Source of the DNA: Paractinoplanes deccanensis
GTDB lineage: Bacteria > Actinomycetota > Actinomycetes > Mycobacteriales > Micromonosporaceae
Assembly: GCF_016862115.1 (NCBI RefSeq)
Contig: NZ_BOMI01000156.1
Span: forward strand, 1 to 64,000
DNA length: 64,000 nt
Direction: 5' to 3'
Under the pieces are notes generated by a model. The model saw only the letters and a list, made by a program, of their open reading frames with translations. It searched no databases and had not been told where the DNA came from. The position numbers and the translations under genes were made by a program. Below are positions 9,001 to 16,373 of this stretch, one piece after another. Numbering within the stretch: the first letter of the stretch is position 1; each line of letters begins with the position of its first letter.

Positions 9001-10107
9001 CGACGATGTCCGGTCAGGCGACCCGGCGAGGAGGGCGGGCTCCGACGAGGCAACCCCCGGGAGCGGGGACGCGATCATGGGCGGCGCAGACGGCGAACCG
9101 GCGTCCGCTAGCAGCGGCGTAGCCGAGGACAGGTCCGAGCCGATAGTGAGGTTGGGGCCGCTGAAAGGCGTACCGACATGCAGGGCCGACCCGGCAGCGC
9201 CGGAAGTAGCGGATTTAGCGAGATCTGCACCATCGGGCAGCTCGCCGAAGGCGGCTGCGGCACCGAACTCGGCCAGGACCTCGCCGCCGGCGCCTCGGGC
9301 GACGCCGCCGTGGCCGTGTGAGCCGACGCCCGCGCCGCTCGACGCCGCTCCGCCGGCGAATCCGGCGACGGCGGAGGCGCGCAGGTCGTTCAGGTCGAAG
9401 CCGTCCGCGCGGCCGGTCGACTGCTGATACATCTGGATGCCGCCGTTGACCGCCACCTCCTCGCGGGCCTCGTCGAAGCCCTCGTCGAGCGCCTCACGCC
9501 CGAGTTTGCGGAGGCCCTCCTTGCCGGCCAGCTGCTTGATCGCGTGGGTGCCGGCCTGCCTGAGGGCCTTCACGCCGAGCTGCTCGACCAGCTTGCGGAA
9601 GATCTGCTGGATGGCCAGGCGGGTCGCCATGATCAGGCCGCCGGCGGCCGGCGAGGCGGCGCCCAGGGTGAGGACGACGGCGACGCCCATGCCGATGAGC
9701 TCGATGAGGAAGATGCCGATCTCGATCCAGGCCTCGAGCTTGGCGCCCTCGATGTCGCGGCCGGCGCCCTCGACGAGCGCGCCGAGCTGGTTCGACGCCT
9801 CGAGCAGGGCGTTCAGCGGCGCGCTCTCGTCGCCCGCGAGCCGGTGCCACGCCTCGCCGAAGCTGTCGGCGCCGGCGCCCTCGTAGCCGGCGAGGATCTG
9901 CGAGACTGCCCCGAAGGCCGCGTCGTTCGGCTCGATCAGGGCCGTGGCCAGGGCATACCAGCGGTCGGCGACGTCCCACGTGGCGACCTCGTTGCCGGCC
10001 GGCCAGTCGAAGCCGACCACCCACTCCAGCGCCTCGTACGCCCAGCCGGGCACATCGAAGGGGCTGTACTCGAGCGGATGCGGGACCGGGCTGGGTATCA
10101 CGCTCAT
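6094..10107 (-). CDS. Polymorphic toxin: WXG100/CpnT-like N-terminus, glutamine-deamidase (papain-fold) and RelA/SpoT-like domains
   Basis: A 1337-residue multidomain protein. Residues 1-260 resemble the alpha-helical WXG100/CpnT-type N-terminal module of type VII-associated toxins, with a hydrophobic stretch at ~128-160. Residues ~330-560 are a Pro/Ala/Ser linker with SADPASPA-like repeats. Residues ~870-1035 resemble the papain-fold toxin 1 / toxin glutamine deamidase family, with candidate triad Cys879 (GLNCVDG), His984 (GGCHSWAAL) and Asp999 (FVDPQIG). A further domain (~1085-1260) carries KDLVRFSIEV and an FELQFPT segment like the E-x-Q motif of RelA/SpoT-type nucleotidyltransferases; this second call is weaker. 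Both ends overlap neighbours by 4 bp (ATGA), placing it between an ESX-like small gene and the candidate immunity gene. Export is probably through a type VII-like system encoded elsewhere. Confidence 0.85.
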   Translation of the reverse strand: MSVIPSPVPHPLEYSPFDVPGWAYEALEWVVGFDWPAGNEVATWDVADRWYALATALIEPNDAAFGAVSQILAGYEGAGADSFGEAWHRLAGDESAPLNALLEASNQLGALVEGAGRDIEGAKLEAWIEIGIFLIELIGMGVAVVLTLGAASPAAGGLIMATRLAIQQIFRKLVEQLGVKALRQAGTHAIKQLAGKEGLRKLGREALDEGFDEAREEVAVNGGIQMYQQSTGRADGFDLNDLRASAVAGFAGGAASSGAGVGSHGHGGVARGAGGEVLAEFGAAAAFGELPDGADLAKSATSGAAGSALHVGTPFSGPNLTIGSDLSSATPLLADAGSPSAPPMIASPLPGVASSEPALLAGSPDRTSSFESAVVAPPPAFSPGADAAPPAFSPGADAAPPATPLSSADPASPAVGAALSSSADPASPATGAAPSPSADPASPGIGSALSPSADAASSATAASSVPSATVSPAFSADVESPAAVSPSSPSPAFEPAGGPSFAASEPAPASPVQLPPTDATVLSASPPPPTTPASSAPSPSAGVVPFAPSPTAGVIPGSPRRAGTSATGTPDRLPPGTTWRSTVSDLDRIADALGPRPDVSRSRPPLPLDRTPSPLDRALRPADTTPLSDRPRTEPHPNAPRVSRPYISRVPDPRRSGPVVAVPLPHDLGPAPRRPLPEPDLARAEAAYFGYADHARRTHEENRREEYIAYLTTIADDNRAKILDLGRRADEAFRTGSTLRARDYRKQAFELSEIVAEIETQNDQIRSGALAPETVEVDPPHWARINHDVGDLAPAGVKTGSRSALTGTGGRPPIDATRRYNSVGGLRPPLAVHQVDLENAVPRDPDGRPTRLPDPRTGRWFRLANDGGPAADPTRGLNCVDGVLSLFDTYIHGRPRVAAPRTFDTYAHGDPTRPLGGELAGVDRIRQATGSDFQNLCPYLGGADPAEAKQAMDHAITNLTNHLLNTGHGAYAFIITDLEAGGCHSWAALNQNGTVLFVDPQIGKLTESHPLYTHQGVHTPTNIISMDALVVAANATPAPLPHHGPGHWSTTPPTGADESPETAAERLAFESLPTSEQRTLNDSYVRSLAIADRVLGDIRDVISSLPAAPETERLRVVDEQHRAKTVNSLARAFLQHAPVFNTTLDDFIAAQKDLVRFSIEVPLAGYGRSVALVLEALESSGYSVTKILSFWGDGLGRHNGLNVSLADPQGHLFELQFPTPLSRAVGKDTHRLYARVRNERFTPEERVEALLQIFSINRERGLPDNQPSDLDILDQAFPVTQKDTGLATWIGANRGIWHDYLRTLDAGGGSLDRALARHNLRYSDVMIPPEQAGTDYP

Positions 10108-10430
10108 GATCGGCTCCGATGGACTCTCCCGGCCGCCGCGGCGTCGGCGGCCAGGTTGTCGCGGACGGATATCGCGACCGCCTCGCCGAGGCCGGCCACG
10201 TGGGCGGCGATCTGCCGCCAGGCGTCGAGGACCTGTTGCTCGACGGGGTGGTACTGGCGCTCGAACGACTGGCCGTACTCGTCCCGGCCCCAGGGTGAGG
10301 CGGCGGTGGCGGCGGCGATCTCGGCGCCCGCGCTGTCGCGGCGCGCGGCGAGGTCCTCGCCGGCCGCCGTGAGGGAGCGCGAGCCGTCGAGGGCGTCGAC
10401 CGGATCGAGCCGGAGCCCCGGGTCAGGCAT
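10104..10430 (-). CDS. Small ESX/WXG100-like helical protein
   Basis: A 108-residue, Ala-rich, predominantly helical protein. A SPWGRDEYG turn sits between two predicted helices, roughly where the WXG hairpin occurs in WXG100 proteins, but the exact W-X-G motif is absent. The gene overlaps the upstream YbaB-like gene by 8 bp and the downstream toxin by 4 bp. Proteins of this size and fold usually act as secretion partners or chaperones for type VII-exported toxins. That role is inferred from size, helical character and operon position. Confidence 0.65.
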   Translation of the reverse strand: MPDPGLRLDPVDALDGSRSLTAAGEDLAARRDSAGAEIAAATAASPWGRDEYGQSFERQYHPVEQQVLDAWRQIAAHVAGLGEAVAISVRDNLAADAAAAGRVHRSRS

Positions 10431-10848
10431 GGCGACCGGCCACGTCCTGGACGATCTCGTCGGAACGGCCGAGCAGCGCGCCCAGGTCGTCGTCGCGCAG
10501 ATATCGCAGGGTGCCGGAATCGGCCGGCAGGTAGTCGGCCATCAGACTCTGCACCTGCCGCCGGGCCTTCGCGGCGGCACTGTGGACGGTGGTGACGATC
10601 GTGCGGGAGACGTACTCGTTGTCCATGTGGTGCGTCGCCCGCCGGGTCAGGCGGAGATCGATCAGCTCGCCGCGGGGACCGACCGTCGCCCGGACGAGGC
10701 CGTCGGGTGAGGCGACCGTGATCCGCAGGGAGGTGAGGCGGCGTTGGAGAGCGTCCAGATCGGAGCGGAGGCGCGCGTACCGGCTGTGGATCTCCTCAAG
10801 CCGGTTGCGCAGGTCACGGTTGGCGTCTCGGTTCGCGGTCGCCGTCAT
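10423..10848 (-). CDS. YbaB/EbfC-family protein leading the toxin operon
   Basis: A 141-residue protein. An N-terminal coiled-coil-like helix (NRLEEIHSRYARLRSDLDAL) is followed by the small beta-sheet core typical of YbaB/EbfC nucleoid proteins (VRATVGPRGELIDLRL) and a second helix. Family members bind DNA as dimers, but YbaB-like proteins also commonly precede WXG100 genes in actinobacterial type VII toxin loci. The ATG at 10848 has AAGGGTGG upstream; a longer reading from 10890 has no better support. It is probably the first gene of a four-gene operon running to 5762. Confidence 0.7.
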   Translation of the reverse strand: MTATANRDANRDLRNRLEEIHSRYARLRSDLDALQRRLTSLRITVASPDGLVRATVGPRGELIDLRLTRRATHHMDNEYVSRTIVTTVHSAAAKARRQVQSLMADYLPADSGTLRYLRDDDLGALLGRSDEIVQDVAGRHA

Positions 10849-10946
10849 CGCCGCCACCCTTCGATACTTTGCGTGGTCGGTTAGCTTCAATGCGTGAACG
10901 TCGTCTCGAGCCGGCAGGTTCAGACGTGACGCGAAGGAGAGGTCGA

Positions 10947-12116
10947 ATGGCGATCACACGAGCAGAGGCCGAGGAGATCGCCGCCCGCTGGGCACGCAGC
11001 GAGGAGGGCGAGCCGATGGTCGCGGAGTTCGACCTCGGATACGTGATCTGGACGAGGCAGCAGCCCGCCACGCTGCCGGTGCCGGGCGACGGTGCGCGCA
11101 CGGTGATCGACCGCGAGACCGGGGTGCTGTCGACCTGGCCGAGCGTGCCGACCGAGGAGATCGCGGCGGTCTACCGCGAGCGCCGGCCGATGCCGCCGGG
11201 CACGGTCGACCCGGCAGTGGCGCTGCTGCGCCTGACCCGGCGTTCGCCGGCGCCTGCCACGGTCGCCCATCTGACCGCTGGCGATCGGCTCTTCCGGGCG
11301 CAGGGCGCCAAGGGCGACCAGGAGATCAACCACCACCCGCTGGTGCGAGCGTGGCTCGGCGAGGCGGAGCCGGTGGGCCTGGTGCGCGGCGCGGAGCGGC
11401 ACGCGGAGCTGATCGCCCTGTCCGACGCGCTGCACTCGCGCGGTCCCGAGATCACCCGCGACGAGGCTCGGGCCTGGCTGCTTCACTCACGCTTCGAGGC
11501 TTTTCTGGTACGCGACCACGGCGACCCTGTCGGCGGCGCGCCGATCCGGCCGTGCGAGACGTGCATCGCGGTGCTCGTCGACTTCGCGGTGCTGCCCTGG
11601 CCGGACCTGGCGTTCACGACGCAATGGCGGCACGGGTCGGACCGGGTCCCGGAGCCGGGGCGGTTCCCGCACGACGTGGCACGGACGCTCGCGGGCGGCG
11701 GATGGGTCGGCCCGATCGACCAGTCGGCGCTGGTGGCGAGGGTCGTGGAGATCAGCGGTGGGCGGTTGCGTCCGTTCCCGGCGGCGGAGCGCGCGATCGG
11801 GGACTTCGCCGGGGTGCGCTGCGGGCGCCGCGGACCGGGGGCGCGGCGCGCGGTCAGGCTGCTGCACCTCGACCCGGTGCCGGGCGCATACGCGGCGGGG
11901 GCGCTGGCCGAGCTCGGCGCGCTGATCAGGGCGGAGCTCTTCCCGATCGGGGTGGAGGGCGAGGACGCGGTGGTCGCGATCGACTCGCGCGGGCGCGTCT
12001 TCGTGCTCGATCAGGGCGGCGAGTGGCTGGTGGGCGGCTCGCTCGATGAGGCGCTGGTCGCGCTGCTCACCGGCGACGGCCCGGTACGCCGACTCTTCGA
12101 CGACGGCACGTGGTGA
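10947..12116 (+). CDS. Imm35-like / YwqJ-type deaminase-like / SUKH-3-like fusion protein
   Basis: A 389-residue protein from ATG 10947 behind AAGGAGAGG. Residues 1-80 resemble Imm35-type immunity domains (ITRAEAEEIAARW ... VIDRETGVLSTWP). Residues ~85-225 look like a YwqJ-type deaminase fold, with zinc ligands suggested by H152-A-E154 and P-C203-E-T-C206, the H-A-E ... P-C-x-x-C signature of cytidine-deaminase-like enzymes. The C-terminal ~130 residues resemble SUKH-3 immunity domains. It is divergent from the toxin operon and shares its promoter gap (10849-10946). It could be an immunity protein against several toxins, a nucleic-acid or nucleotide deaminase, or a toxin with built-in immunity parts. 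Confidence 0.7.
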   Translation: MAITRAEAEEIAARWARSEEGEPMVAEFDLGYVIWTRQQPATLPVPGDGARTVIDRETGVLSTWPSVPTEEIAAVYRERRPMPPGTVDPAVALLRLTRRSPAPATVAHLTAGDRLFRAQGAKGDQEINHHPLVRAWLGEAEPVGLVRGAERHAELIALSDALHSRGPEITRDEARAWLLHSRFEAFLVRDHGDPVGGAPIRPCETCIAVLVDFAVLPWPDLAFTTQWRHGSDRVPEPGRFPHDVARTLAGGGWVGPIDQSALVARVVEISGGRLRPFPAAERAIGDFAGVRCGRRGPGARRAVRLLHLDPVPGAYAAGALAELGALIRAELFPIGVEGEDAVVAIDSRGRVFVLDQGGEWLVGGSLDEALVALLTGDGPVRRLFDDGTW

Positions 12117-12133
12117 GCTGCGAAAAGCACAAA

Positions 12134-12174
12134 GCGGCCCGCCGCCGGGCTGGAGAGCCCGGCGGAAGGGCCGC
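12134..12174. terminator. Bidirectional hairpin between convergent genes
   Basis: A 10-bp perfect stem (CCGCCGGGCT at 12142-12151 with AGCCCGGCGG at 12156-12165, loop GGAG) is extended outward by GCGGCCC/GGGCCGC. It lies in the 78-bp gap between the convergent genes ending at 12116 (+) and 12195 (-), so it probably stops transcription from both sides. There is no U-tract, as is common in high-GC actinobacteria. Confidence 0.75.
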
Positions 12175-12194
12175 GCGACTGTCAGCGGGAGCTG

Positions 12195-12575
12195 TCAGTC
12201 GAAAAGGCCGTGCAGGAAGCCTTTGCGGCGACGGTAGTGGCCGTGGTGCCCCCCGCCGCGGTAGTGGCCGTGGTAGCCGTAACCCGGGGCGGGAGCGTGG
12301 CCCGGCACCGGAGCGGGGTAGCCGGCCGGCTGCCCGTAAGCCGGGGGCGGGGGCGGCGGCGCGTACCCGCCCGGCTGGGGGGCGTGCGGCGGCGGAGCGG
12401 CCGCGGGACGGGGCTGGGCCTGGCGAGTGTTCCAGGACGACTCGGCTTCGAAGAGCTTCTCGAGCTCACCGCGGTCGAGGAAGACCCCCCGGCACTCGGT
12501 GCACTGGTCGATCGTGACGCCGCTGCGTTCGTAGACTCGCATCTCGCCGTGACACTTCGGACAGGTCATCTGCAT
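12195..12575 (-). CDS. TFIIB-type zinc-ribbon protein
   Basis: A 126-residue protein starting MQMTCPKCHGEM. The N-terminal 40 residues hold the zf-TFIIB zinc ribbon of two CxxC pairs (CPKC and CTEC) and a VFLDRGELEKL helix, as in many small bacterial zinc-ribbon proteins. The rest is a Pro/Gly/Tyr/His-rich tail ending in HGHYRRRKGFLHGLFD. The ATG at 12575 is adjacent to the upstream stop; an earlier in-frame ATG at 12602 would overlap that gene. It is likely cytosolic; function unknown. The last gene of the 16.4-12.2 kb cluster. Confidence 0.8.
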   Translation of the reverse strand: MQMTCPKCHGEMRVYERSGVTIDQCTECRGVFLDRGELEKLFEAESSWNTRQAQPRPAAAPPPHAPQPGGYAPPPPPPAYGQPAGYPAPVPGHAPAPGYGYHGHYRGGGHHGHYRRRKGFLHGLFD

Positions 12576-12576
12576 C

Positions 12577-13842
12577 TCACAGACGGTACAAGGCTGTGTC
12601 ATCCGTCGGGGCACTAAAAGCTGTGTCCTTGCTGTGTGCCGGCCGCAGCGCGGCGGCACACACGAGGAACGCGATCGGATACAGCAGGTAACCGAAGCGG
12701 GTCGTCGGCATCAGCAGGATCGCGGCGAGCAACCCCCATCCGCAGATCAACGACGCCGTCGCGGCGGTGCGTGGCGGTCGGCGCAGGATGCGTACGGTGA
12801 TGACGACCGCCACCGCAACCAGCAACCCCAGCGCGACGAAGCGACCGCCCGGCACGTTCTCGGCGATCAGGTAGCCGGGGAACGGCGACTGCGCCGGGCT
12901 CTCGACGAGGCCGTGCCCGAGCGGGAAGCGGATCACGTTTTCCACGAAGGCGTCCCGATCGGCCTGGAACGGCGGCAGGAGCACCAGAATCGGCAGACCG
13001 ATCGCGCCGGGGACCAGACGGCCGGCGCGCCCGGTCGCGATCGCCAACATGATCAGGACGGCCACCACGGGGAACGCGAAGAGCTTGCACGCAGCGGCAG
13101 CACCCACGGCCGCTCCGGCCCAGCCGTAACGATCGGTAGCCGCGCAGGCGAGCGCGAGGACGCAGAGGGCGAGCACCGGGATGTCATCACCGCCGGTGGC
13201 CAGCGTGAGCGCGCAGATCGGCAGGACGGTGACGGCCTGCAACGCGCGCACCGACCACGACGACGGGCGCAGCAGCCGTACCGCCATGATCAGCGCGACC
13301 GCCGTGACGACCGCGAACCAGACCCGCGCGTCCGTCCACCAGAAGTCGCCGAAGATCGCCCGGGGCAGGCCGAAGACCGCCATGCCCGGCTGGTAGGGGC
13401 TGTACCCCATCAGCCGCTCGTCCAGCGGCAGCGCGGCGATCGCGTCCCTGCTCAGATAGGGCGTGCCGTCGTGCAGTAGACGCTCGCCCATCCGCTCGAC
13501 GACCAGCACCTCCTCCTGCGCCCGATCGGTGCGCCCACCGGCTCGCTGCACGGCCTCGACGATCAGGGGCGCCAGGGCCGCGGCCACCCACGTGGTCCAG
13601 GCGAGTGCCGCCCTCCCGCTCCGGCCGGTCCAGATCCTCCTGCGGTACGCGAGGAGCTGCGCGACGGCGACGAGCGCCGCACCGGCGTACGCCCAAACCG
13701 CGATCTCACCCCACGCGCGATGGGGCAGCAGCGTCGACGACGTCGCGGTGAACAGCGCGAACACGGCGAACAGGGCGTACAGCACGACATCGACCACGTG
13801 CTCCCGGAGGTTCCGGCCGTCGGATGTCTCTTCGCCTGTCAC
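12577..13842 (-). CDS. Polytopic membrane glycosyltransferase-like protein (GT-C/GT87 type)
   Basis: A 421-residue protein with about ten hydrophobic helices and conserved-looking loops (SPYQPGMAVFGLPRAIFGDFWW, FPLGHGLVESPAQSPFPGYL). This resembles GT-C membrane glycosyltransferases of the DUF2029/GT87 type, which use polyprenyl-phosphate sugars on the outer membrane face. The family call is from overall pattern; no acidic catalytic loop motif could be assigned with certainty. The GTG start at 13842 overlaps the upstream GGDEF-EAL stop as GTGA, so the two genes are translationally coupled. Confidence 0.7.
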   Translation of the reverse strand: MTGEETSDGRNLREHVVDVVLYALFAVFALFTATSSTLLPHRAWGEIAVWAYAGAALVAVAQLLAYRRRIWTGRSGRAALAWTTWVAAALAPLIVEAVQRAGGRTDRAQEEVLVVERMGERLLHDGTPYLSRDAIAALPLDERLMGYSPYQPGMAVFGLPRAIFGDFWWTDARVWFAVVTAVALIMAVRLLRPSSWSVRALQAVTVLPICALTLATGGDDIPVLALCVLALACAATDRYGWAGAAVGAAAACKLFAFPVVAVLIMLAIATGRAGRLVPGAIGLPILVLLPPFQADRDAFVENVIRFPLGHGLVESPAQSPFPGYLIAENVPGGRFVALGLLVAVAVVITVRILRRPPRTAATASLICGWGLLAAILLMPTTRFGYLLYPIAFLVCAAALRPAHSKDTAFSAPTDDTALYRL

Positions 13843-16373
13843 GCGGGCAAGTGTGGCAGAGAAGATCTCCCTGATGAGCCGGGCCGCCGCCGCGGCATGC
13901 GGACCACCGCGCCGCCGTCGTGCAGGGAGGCCGCCAGCACGCCGGGCCGTCCGCCCGTACCGCGCTGCATGGTCGCCAGCATGCGGGCCGACGACATCGG
14001 GCGGGCGAAGAGGTGGCCCTGACCGGCGACGCAGCCCAGCTCCCACAGCGAGTGCCGCTGCGGCTCGCTTTCGACGCCCTCGGCGATGACGGTCAGGTGC
14101 AGGCTGCGCGCCAGGTCGACGGTCGAGCGGACGACCGCGCCCGCCTCGGACGACGTCTGCACCGAGCTGACGAACTCGCGGTCGATCTTCAGCTGGTTGA
14201 CGGGGATGTGGGACAGCACCGACAGCGGCGAGACGCCGGTGCCGAAGTCGTCGAGCGCCAGGCGTACGCCGGCCTCGCTCAGCTCGGCGAGCGCCCGCCG
14301 CACCACCTCGAGCTGGCTCAGGGTCAGCGTCTCGGCCAGCTCGAAGACGAGCATCTCGGCGGGCACCTCGTGGCGGCGCAGCCGGGCCAGCACCATCTCG
14401 GGGAAGCTCGGGTCGAGCAGGCTGCGCGGCGACACGTTCACCGCGACGGGCATGTCGAAGCCGGCCGCGCGCCAGTCGTTCGACGCCTCGAGGGCCTGCT
14501 CGAGCACCGCGTCGGCGAAGGCGGGCAGCTGACCGGAGCGCTCCACCGTCTCGAGGAACTGCATCGGGGTCAGGTAGCCGTGCTCGGGGTGCTGCCAGCG
14601 GGCCAGCGCCTCCGCCGAGATGACCTCGCCGCTGCCGAGATCGACGATCGGCTGGAACTCGACGATGAACTCGCGCTCGTCGACCGCCCGCTGGAGCTCG
14701 CTGCTGAGCACCAGCCGCTCGACGTCGGCGGTGTCGCGCGCGTGCGCGTAGGTGGCGGTCTGCTGGCCGGCGCGCTTCGCCTGGTACATCGCGATGTCGG
14801 CGCGGCGCATGAGCTCGTTGACGCCGCCGCTGCCGGGAGCCAGCGCGATGCCCGCCGCCGCGGACACGGTGAGCTGCATGCCCTCGACCTCGATCGGATC
14901 GTCGAGCGACGCGAGGACCGTCTCGGCGCGGTGGCCGGCCATCGCCGGGGTGGGCAGGTTGGTGAGCAGCATCGCGAACTCGTCGCCGCCGAGCCGGGCG
15001 ACCAGGTCGCCGTCGGCGGCGGCGCCGCTGAGCCGGCGGGCCACCTTGCGCAGAACCGTGTCGCCGGCCGCGTGCCCGAGCGTGTCGTTGACCTCTTTGA
15101 AGTGGTTGAGGTCGATGAGCAGCAGGGCCATCACGCCGTCGTTGCCGTCGGCCGTGAAGTGGCGCGCGGCCCGGTCGTAGAGGTGGCGGCGGTTGGCGAG
15201 GCCGGTGAGCGCGTCGTGCGCGGCGTCGTGGGCGTTCTGGGCGTTGATCCGGGCGAGCTCCGCGTAGGCCGAGGCGTTGCGGATGGCGGTGCAGAGCGCG
15301 GAGGCGAACGTCTTGAGCTTGTACTGCTCGAACTCGGTGAGCTTGACCGCGCCGCCGAAGCGCAGCCGGAGCACGCCGACGCGCAGGGTGCCGTCGTGGG
15401 CGATGAGATCGGTGGTGACCTCGCCGCGATGCTTGTTCTTCGCCGTGCCGGGCGAGCCGTCGTGCCGGATGCCGCTCGCCGAGCCGATCACCACGCGGTC
15501 GTCGGTGCCGGCCACGGCGAGGTCGATCTCGGCCTCGCTCGCCGAGAAGATGACGGCGGCCCGGGAGACCGCGGAGTGCAGCACCTGGGTGAGGTCGACG
15601 GCGTTGAGCGCGTCGGTGGCCTCGGCGAGGCGCTGCCAGGAGTCGCGCTCCTCGCGCGTGCGCACGCGGCCGGACTGCCACAGCTGGAGGCACGCCACGA
15701 TCAGCGGCAGGAGCAGGAGCAGCAGCGGGTCGCCGTTGTAGGCGAGCAGAGCCAGTGTCACCAGCGTGGCGGCGAGCCGGACCACGTACCCCACGATCTT
15801 GACGTCGAGATTGCGCCGCGCCACATCCCGAAGTCGCGAATGCGACGAGATCGCCATGACCGGAACGAAGGCCGCCTGGTCGATGAGCGCCATCGCGCAG
15901 AGAGCCAGGACGACGGCGCCGACCGCGAACGGGGGGTGGGCGGCGTCCGGCTGGACGCCGCAGAGCAGGAACACCGCGGCGGCGGCCGAGGCCGAGAGGG
16001 TGTCCTTGGCGACCTGCCACACGTTCTTGAGAGGCGCGCGGCGCATCATCATGCGGTTGATCGTGATCGCCAGCGCGGTGCAGAGGATGACCCACGGGCC
16101 GGGGACCAGCGCCAGCCCGATGAGGACCGGCACCTCCGTCCACGAGGTGACGTCCTGGTTGGACAGCACCCGGAAGCGCACCCGCAGCCGGTTGGCCAGG
16201 ATGATCGCACCGAGAAGCAGGACGATCACGAAGTAGTTGGGTGGCGGCGGCGATCGCAGGACGGTGACGGCCACGACTCCGGCCGCCGCACCGAGCGCCA
16301 AAACGACGACGAGACCGACGAACAGCCGGAGCTGTCGATCGGTCGCGTCGTCGTTGGAGCTTTTAGGGGGCAT
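13839..16373 (-). CDS. Membrane-anchored GGDEF-EAL cyclic-di-GMP signalling protein
   Basis: An 844-residue protein that makes and/or degrades cyclic di-GMP. Residues ~15-235 hold about six membrane helices. A GAF-like region (~245-395) follows. The GGDEF domain carries an intact active-site motif in RLGGDEFAML, so diguanylate cyclase activity is plausible. The EAL domain keeps AEALARW, VNVSPRSL, the ELAET glutamates, DDFGTG and a terminal AEGVES, so phosphodiesterase activity is plausible too. Which activity dominates cannot be told from sequence. ATG start at 16373, stop overlapping the membrane glycosyltransferase gene, which suggests linked control of a surface glycan. Confidence 0.93.
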   Translation of the reverse strand: MPPKSSNDDATDRQLRLFVGLVVVLALGAAAGVVAVTVLRSPPPPNYFVIVLLLGAIILANRLRVRFRVLSNQDVTSWTEVPVLIGLALVPGPWVILCTALAITINRMMMRRAPLKNVWQVAKDTLSASAAAAVFLLCGVQPDAAHPPFAVGAVVLALCAMALIDQAAFVPVMAISSHSRLRDVARRNLDVKIVGYVVRLAATLVTLALLAYNGDPLLLLLLPLIVACLQLWQSGRVRTREERDSWQRLAEATDALNAVDLTQVLHSAVSRAAVIFSASEAEIDLAVAGTDDRVVIGSASGIRHDGSPGTAKNKHRGEVTTDLIAHDGTLRVGVLRLRFGGAVKLTEFEQYKLKTFASALCTAIRNASAYAELARINAQNAHDAAHDALTGLANRRHLYDRAARHFTADGNDGVMALLLIDLNHFKEVNDTLGHAAGDTVLRKVARRLSGAAADGDLVARLGGDEFAMLLTNLPTPAMAGHRAETVLASLDDPIEVEGMQLTVSAAAGIALAPGSGGVNELMRRADIAMYQAKRAGQQTATYAHARDTADVERLVLSSELQRAVDEREFIVEFQPIVDLGSGEVISAEALARWQHPEHGYLTPMQFLETVERSGQLPAFADAVLEQALEASNDWRAAGFDMPVAVNVSPRSLLDPSFPEMVLARLRRHEVPAEMLVFELAETLTLSQLEVVRRALAELSEAGVRLALDDFGTGVSPLSVLSHIPVNQLKIDREFVSSVQTSSEAGAVVRSTVDLARSLHLTVIAEGVESEPQRHSLWELGCVAGQGHLFARPMSSARMLATMQRGTGGRPGVLAASLHDGGAVVRMPRRRPGSSGRSSLPHLPA

